From assembly GCA_021234155.1 (NCBI GenBank), contig JAJEKV010000057.1:8896108-8960107 (forward strand): DNA of 64,000 nucleotides. Direction: 5' to 3'. The notes below the pieces were generated by a model that made no database searches, was not told the origin of the DNA, and saw nothing but the letters and a program-made list of their open reading frames with translations. Shown here piece after piece: positions 61,594-64,000 of this stretch. Source of the stretch: Isoetes taiwanensis. Its lineage: Eukaryota; Streptophyta; Lycopodiopsida; Isoetales; Isoetaceae. Within the stretch, counting starts at the first letter, position 1; the number at the start of each line of letters is the position of its first letter. Made by a program: the position numbers and the translations under genes.

Positions 61594-63375
61594 AGAGCGA
61601 GGGATTAATATTTCTTTAACTAGATAGCCTCCGCTTGTGATAAAGGAGAGATTGATGTTTCCGTGAAGTTCAGAGATTTTCCGGACTGCCAGCCAAATAC
61701 AGAGAGGTGTATGTACAAATATAGATTGGATTCAGACGAGATGTTATCTGATTTCTATACTTTTGCAACTTCAATTGAGAATTTACAAATACCCAGTCAT
61801 ATTCTGTTTGTGCAGTTGTGAAGTTCAATGTTATTGGGTCTGGTTTACATGGAGCACAACCGCAAATGTTGTTTCCAGCAGATATCTGCCTTTTGGAGGA
61901 TAAATTGCATTTGCAGATCTTTGCTTGTGTCAAATGCATCTGATTCAATAAAGTTTTGGTCCTAGGATCCACTGATTGATTTTGTGGGCTTTATTGGAGA
62001 AGATTTCTTTGAGGCTCATCCGTTCAGATGACCCGTGTTGCTGCCACTCCATTTGTTTGTATGCATGTTCATGCAACATTAAGCGAAGAATAAGTTTGAT
62101 CCGCTAAATGGGCTTCAATTCTTCGACAAGTTTGTACTACATGTCCTTGATGTTTCTTTTTAATTCGGTTTAGAGAGAGATCCTGTGAAAATGACGACTT
62201 CTTTTCTATTATTCCCTTTTGTTGGAGGGAAATTTTAAGAAAACTGAAGGATTTATGTGCATTCACAGAGAAATGACAGATGCATGTATTCAGGATTTGG
62301 TCTGCAGAAATAGGAATGTGGCCTTGCATCTCTGTGCTTGGCCGCAGTCAAGGGCCTGAGGCAAACGAACCCTCAAAGATATTCCTATACAGTCTTATTC
62401 TGCAGGTCTACTATGTCACGAAAAAAGTACGTGGGTCTACTATGTCAGTAAAAAGTATGCGTATGTTAAAAGAGTTAACTTAAGGTTTTAAAAGCACCAA
62501 ACCTTTGATGATTAGTTCACCGAAACTTTGACCATTAATCAATCTAATTATGTATTCCCATTATCCTTATCAAATAGACATACAAGGCATTAAAAATCAC
62601 AAAGATATGCACAAGCAGTTTTCTCAAACCTTTATTCACCAGTAACTAAGTCATTACGAAAAATAAACCCTCTAGTGGCGCTACTAGGGGTTGCAGTTGC
62701 AGTGCCTTTGTGGATATTAAAATATATATAATACTTTCTAAGTTGGCTTGGAAAGACATTAGTTTGCAAACTAGTCTTCTTTTTGCATAGGATAATGATA
62801 AAATTCCATGGCAATACCAAACAGATTCTAGTTGAGTCCTGCCCTTAAGGCTGGCATGATTCATATACTCCTTTCCACCAAGATTTTCAACTTTTTGATG
62901 CTACGATTTCTATGCCTTAATTTATTCCAATCATCCACAATCTTTTGCCCCTCAGTCCACATCGATTGAACAAATATGGAGCAAAGAAGCAAATAGCAAC
63001 CAAGAACCATGTTGAAAAGGAAACCAAAATGTAAAACACCACCACCTTTTGCACATTGGCCATAGGCAATATATAAATAATCAATATCATAGAATATAAA
63101 TGACAATTTTATGCACTCTATTTTCACTCAATAACACCAACCATCTTGCGGCGGAAGGCCGCGACAAATTCTTGTAAGGATAAGCCATCTAGGACCCTTT
63201 CTGCTTTTGGGGGATCTTCGCAACTGGCTATAGCCGGGAGTGGGACTCTTTGCCAAACTAAAAAGGGTGACCAGATTCCTTACCCCTACAATATAACAAT
63301 CGGGGACAGCTTTTGAGTGCTGGACTATGAGGGGGATAACACTCTGGAACTCGGGTGTTATGCCCCACTATAACA
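61594..63375. other. No supported gene
   Basis: AT-rich unique DNA. The duplicated phrase GTCTACTATGTCA occurs twice near 62404-62445. Minus-strand open frames (61972-61670, 63127-62861) lack recognisable domains. Confidence 0.45.
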
Positions 63376-63381
63376 AACTCG

Positions 63382-63803
63382 GGCCTTAACAACCCGGGTC
63401 CGAGAGTTTTATGGTGGTTTTTATAAGCTAGGTGTTTATGGCCATTTGGCATAACAAACTAGGTGTTTATGTGCTAGATAACCGGCCGGATTGAGAGGTT
63501 TCCTGCCGGTAAATCGACACGCGAGCGCCACCTGCCGATTTACCAGCCGGAAACCTCGAAATCCGACCAGCTGTTCAAACTAAGCCGCGGTTTTGGGAAA
63601 ATTCCGTGCTTGATGTGCCGAATAGCTCATTTTCATTCCGAGAAGAGCAAGCGATCCATTCTTTTGGCTCTTGATCCCTCAGGCATGCCTTAACAACCTG
63701 GGCCCGAGAGTTTTATGGTGCTTTTGTAGTGATTTTATGGTGGTTTCCATAACTTAGGTGTTTTTGACCATTTGGCATAACAAACTAGGTGTTTATGGGT
63801 GGG
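63382..63803. repeat. Direct ~100-bp repeats flanking an 85-bp imperfect palindrome
   Basis: CCTTAACAACCCGGG.. then CGAGAGTTTTATGGTG.. and CATTTGGCATAACAAACTAGG occur at about 63382-63475 and again at 63688-63795, about 305 bp apart. Between them, 63484-63568 is an imperfect palindrome: 36-base arms starting GGCCGGATT and ending AATCCGACC with about seven mismatches around a short loop (CGCGAGCGCCACC). No coding sequence. The end of the window (63890-64000) has further short repeats of CTTTGCCATTGT type. Confidence 0.7.
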
Positions 63804-64000
63804 TAACACTCTTGCAACCAACGACTGAGATCTGATTAAAACTTGAGGGTCAGGTTGTTAAGATGATCCCTCAGGCATGCCTTAGAAAGCTCGGAAAGGA
63901 GCTTTTGCCGCTTTGCTGAGCTTTTGTCGCTTTGCCATTGTCGAGCCTTTGCTGCTTTGCCATTGTTCTACTGCCCCTATTTTGCCTGGCATTTGGGGCT

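Overview
This is nuclear DNA of a land plant: spliced genes with GT..AG introns, a long intron-less PLS-type PPR gene, B3-domain genes, an MFAP1 (spliceosomal) copy and a dense load of transposons. The style of the PPR gene, the low gene density and the mixed mobile elements make a fern the best guess, but the sequence does not prove the lineage. No window-scale rRNA, tRNA, CRISPR or organelle block was seen.

Layout. 1-980: AT- and purine-rich low-complexity DNA and an ACGTCGCATGCG-rich patch. 984-6680: tandem array of a ~1.13 kb unit, one copy carrying a 235-bp MITE. 6695-6960: a second ACGTCG-rich patch. 6970-11975: a second, unrelated tandem array of ~1.44 kb units, the last broken by a 64-bp LINE 3' end. 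12-15.8 kb: no supported gene. 15827-16307: a MULE-type MITE with a 9-bp target duplication. 16.5-20.0 kb: exon-like pieces of a minus-strand gene of unknown function. 20371-21499: a broken MFAP1 copy. 21.7-23.8 kb: a PPR fragment followed by a 610-aa PPR gene. 27.5-28.2 kb: a LINE 3' end and a 365-bp MITE. 29614-30481 (+) and 36812-37714 (-): two paralogous B3-acidic linker-B3 genes, convergent; the minus one has a frameshift.

40.8-52.4 kb is the most unusual part. A minus-strand Helitron relic (Rep/HUH plus Pif1-type helicase, 44195-48433) is followed by an intron-containing RPA1-like gene (41962-44073). Only 3-4 kb away lies a second, different HUH-type Rep gene (51098-52425), with an HLH motif and a YxxK motif. 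It resembles Rep of small replicative elements (replitron-like or CRESS-like) rather than Helitron Rep. It is broken by frameshifts, a stop codon and a LINE 3' end.

52.7-53.4 kb: a LINE relic with an ORF1-type C-terminal domain directly joined to its 3' end and a TTCC tail. 55.7-59.1 kb: a decayed minus-strand gene with a plant mobile-element/gag-like N-terminal part and long coiled coils. 60.3 kb: a TATA box with a perfect heat-shock element. 61123-61584: the second copy of the MULE MITE, with a perfect 9-bp target duplication. 63.4-63.8 kb: direct repeats flanking an 85-bp imperfect palindrome.

Only the PPR gene and the plus-strand B3 gene look intact. Most other coding matter is transposon-derived or broken. 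Differences between array copies cluster at CAG/CTG triplets, so some apparent frameshifts could be assembly errors at CHG-methylated sites.
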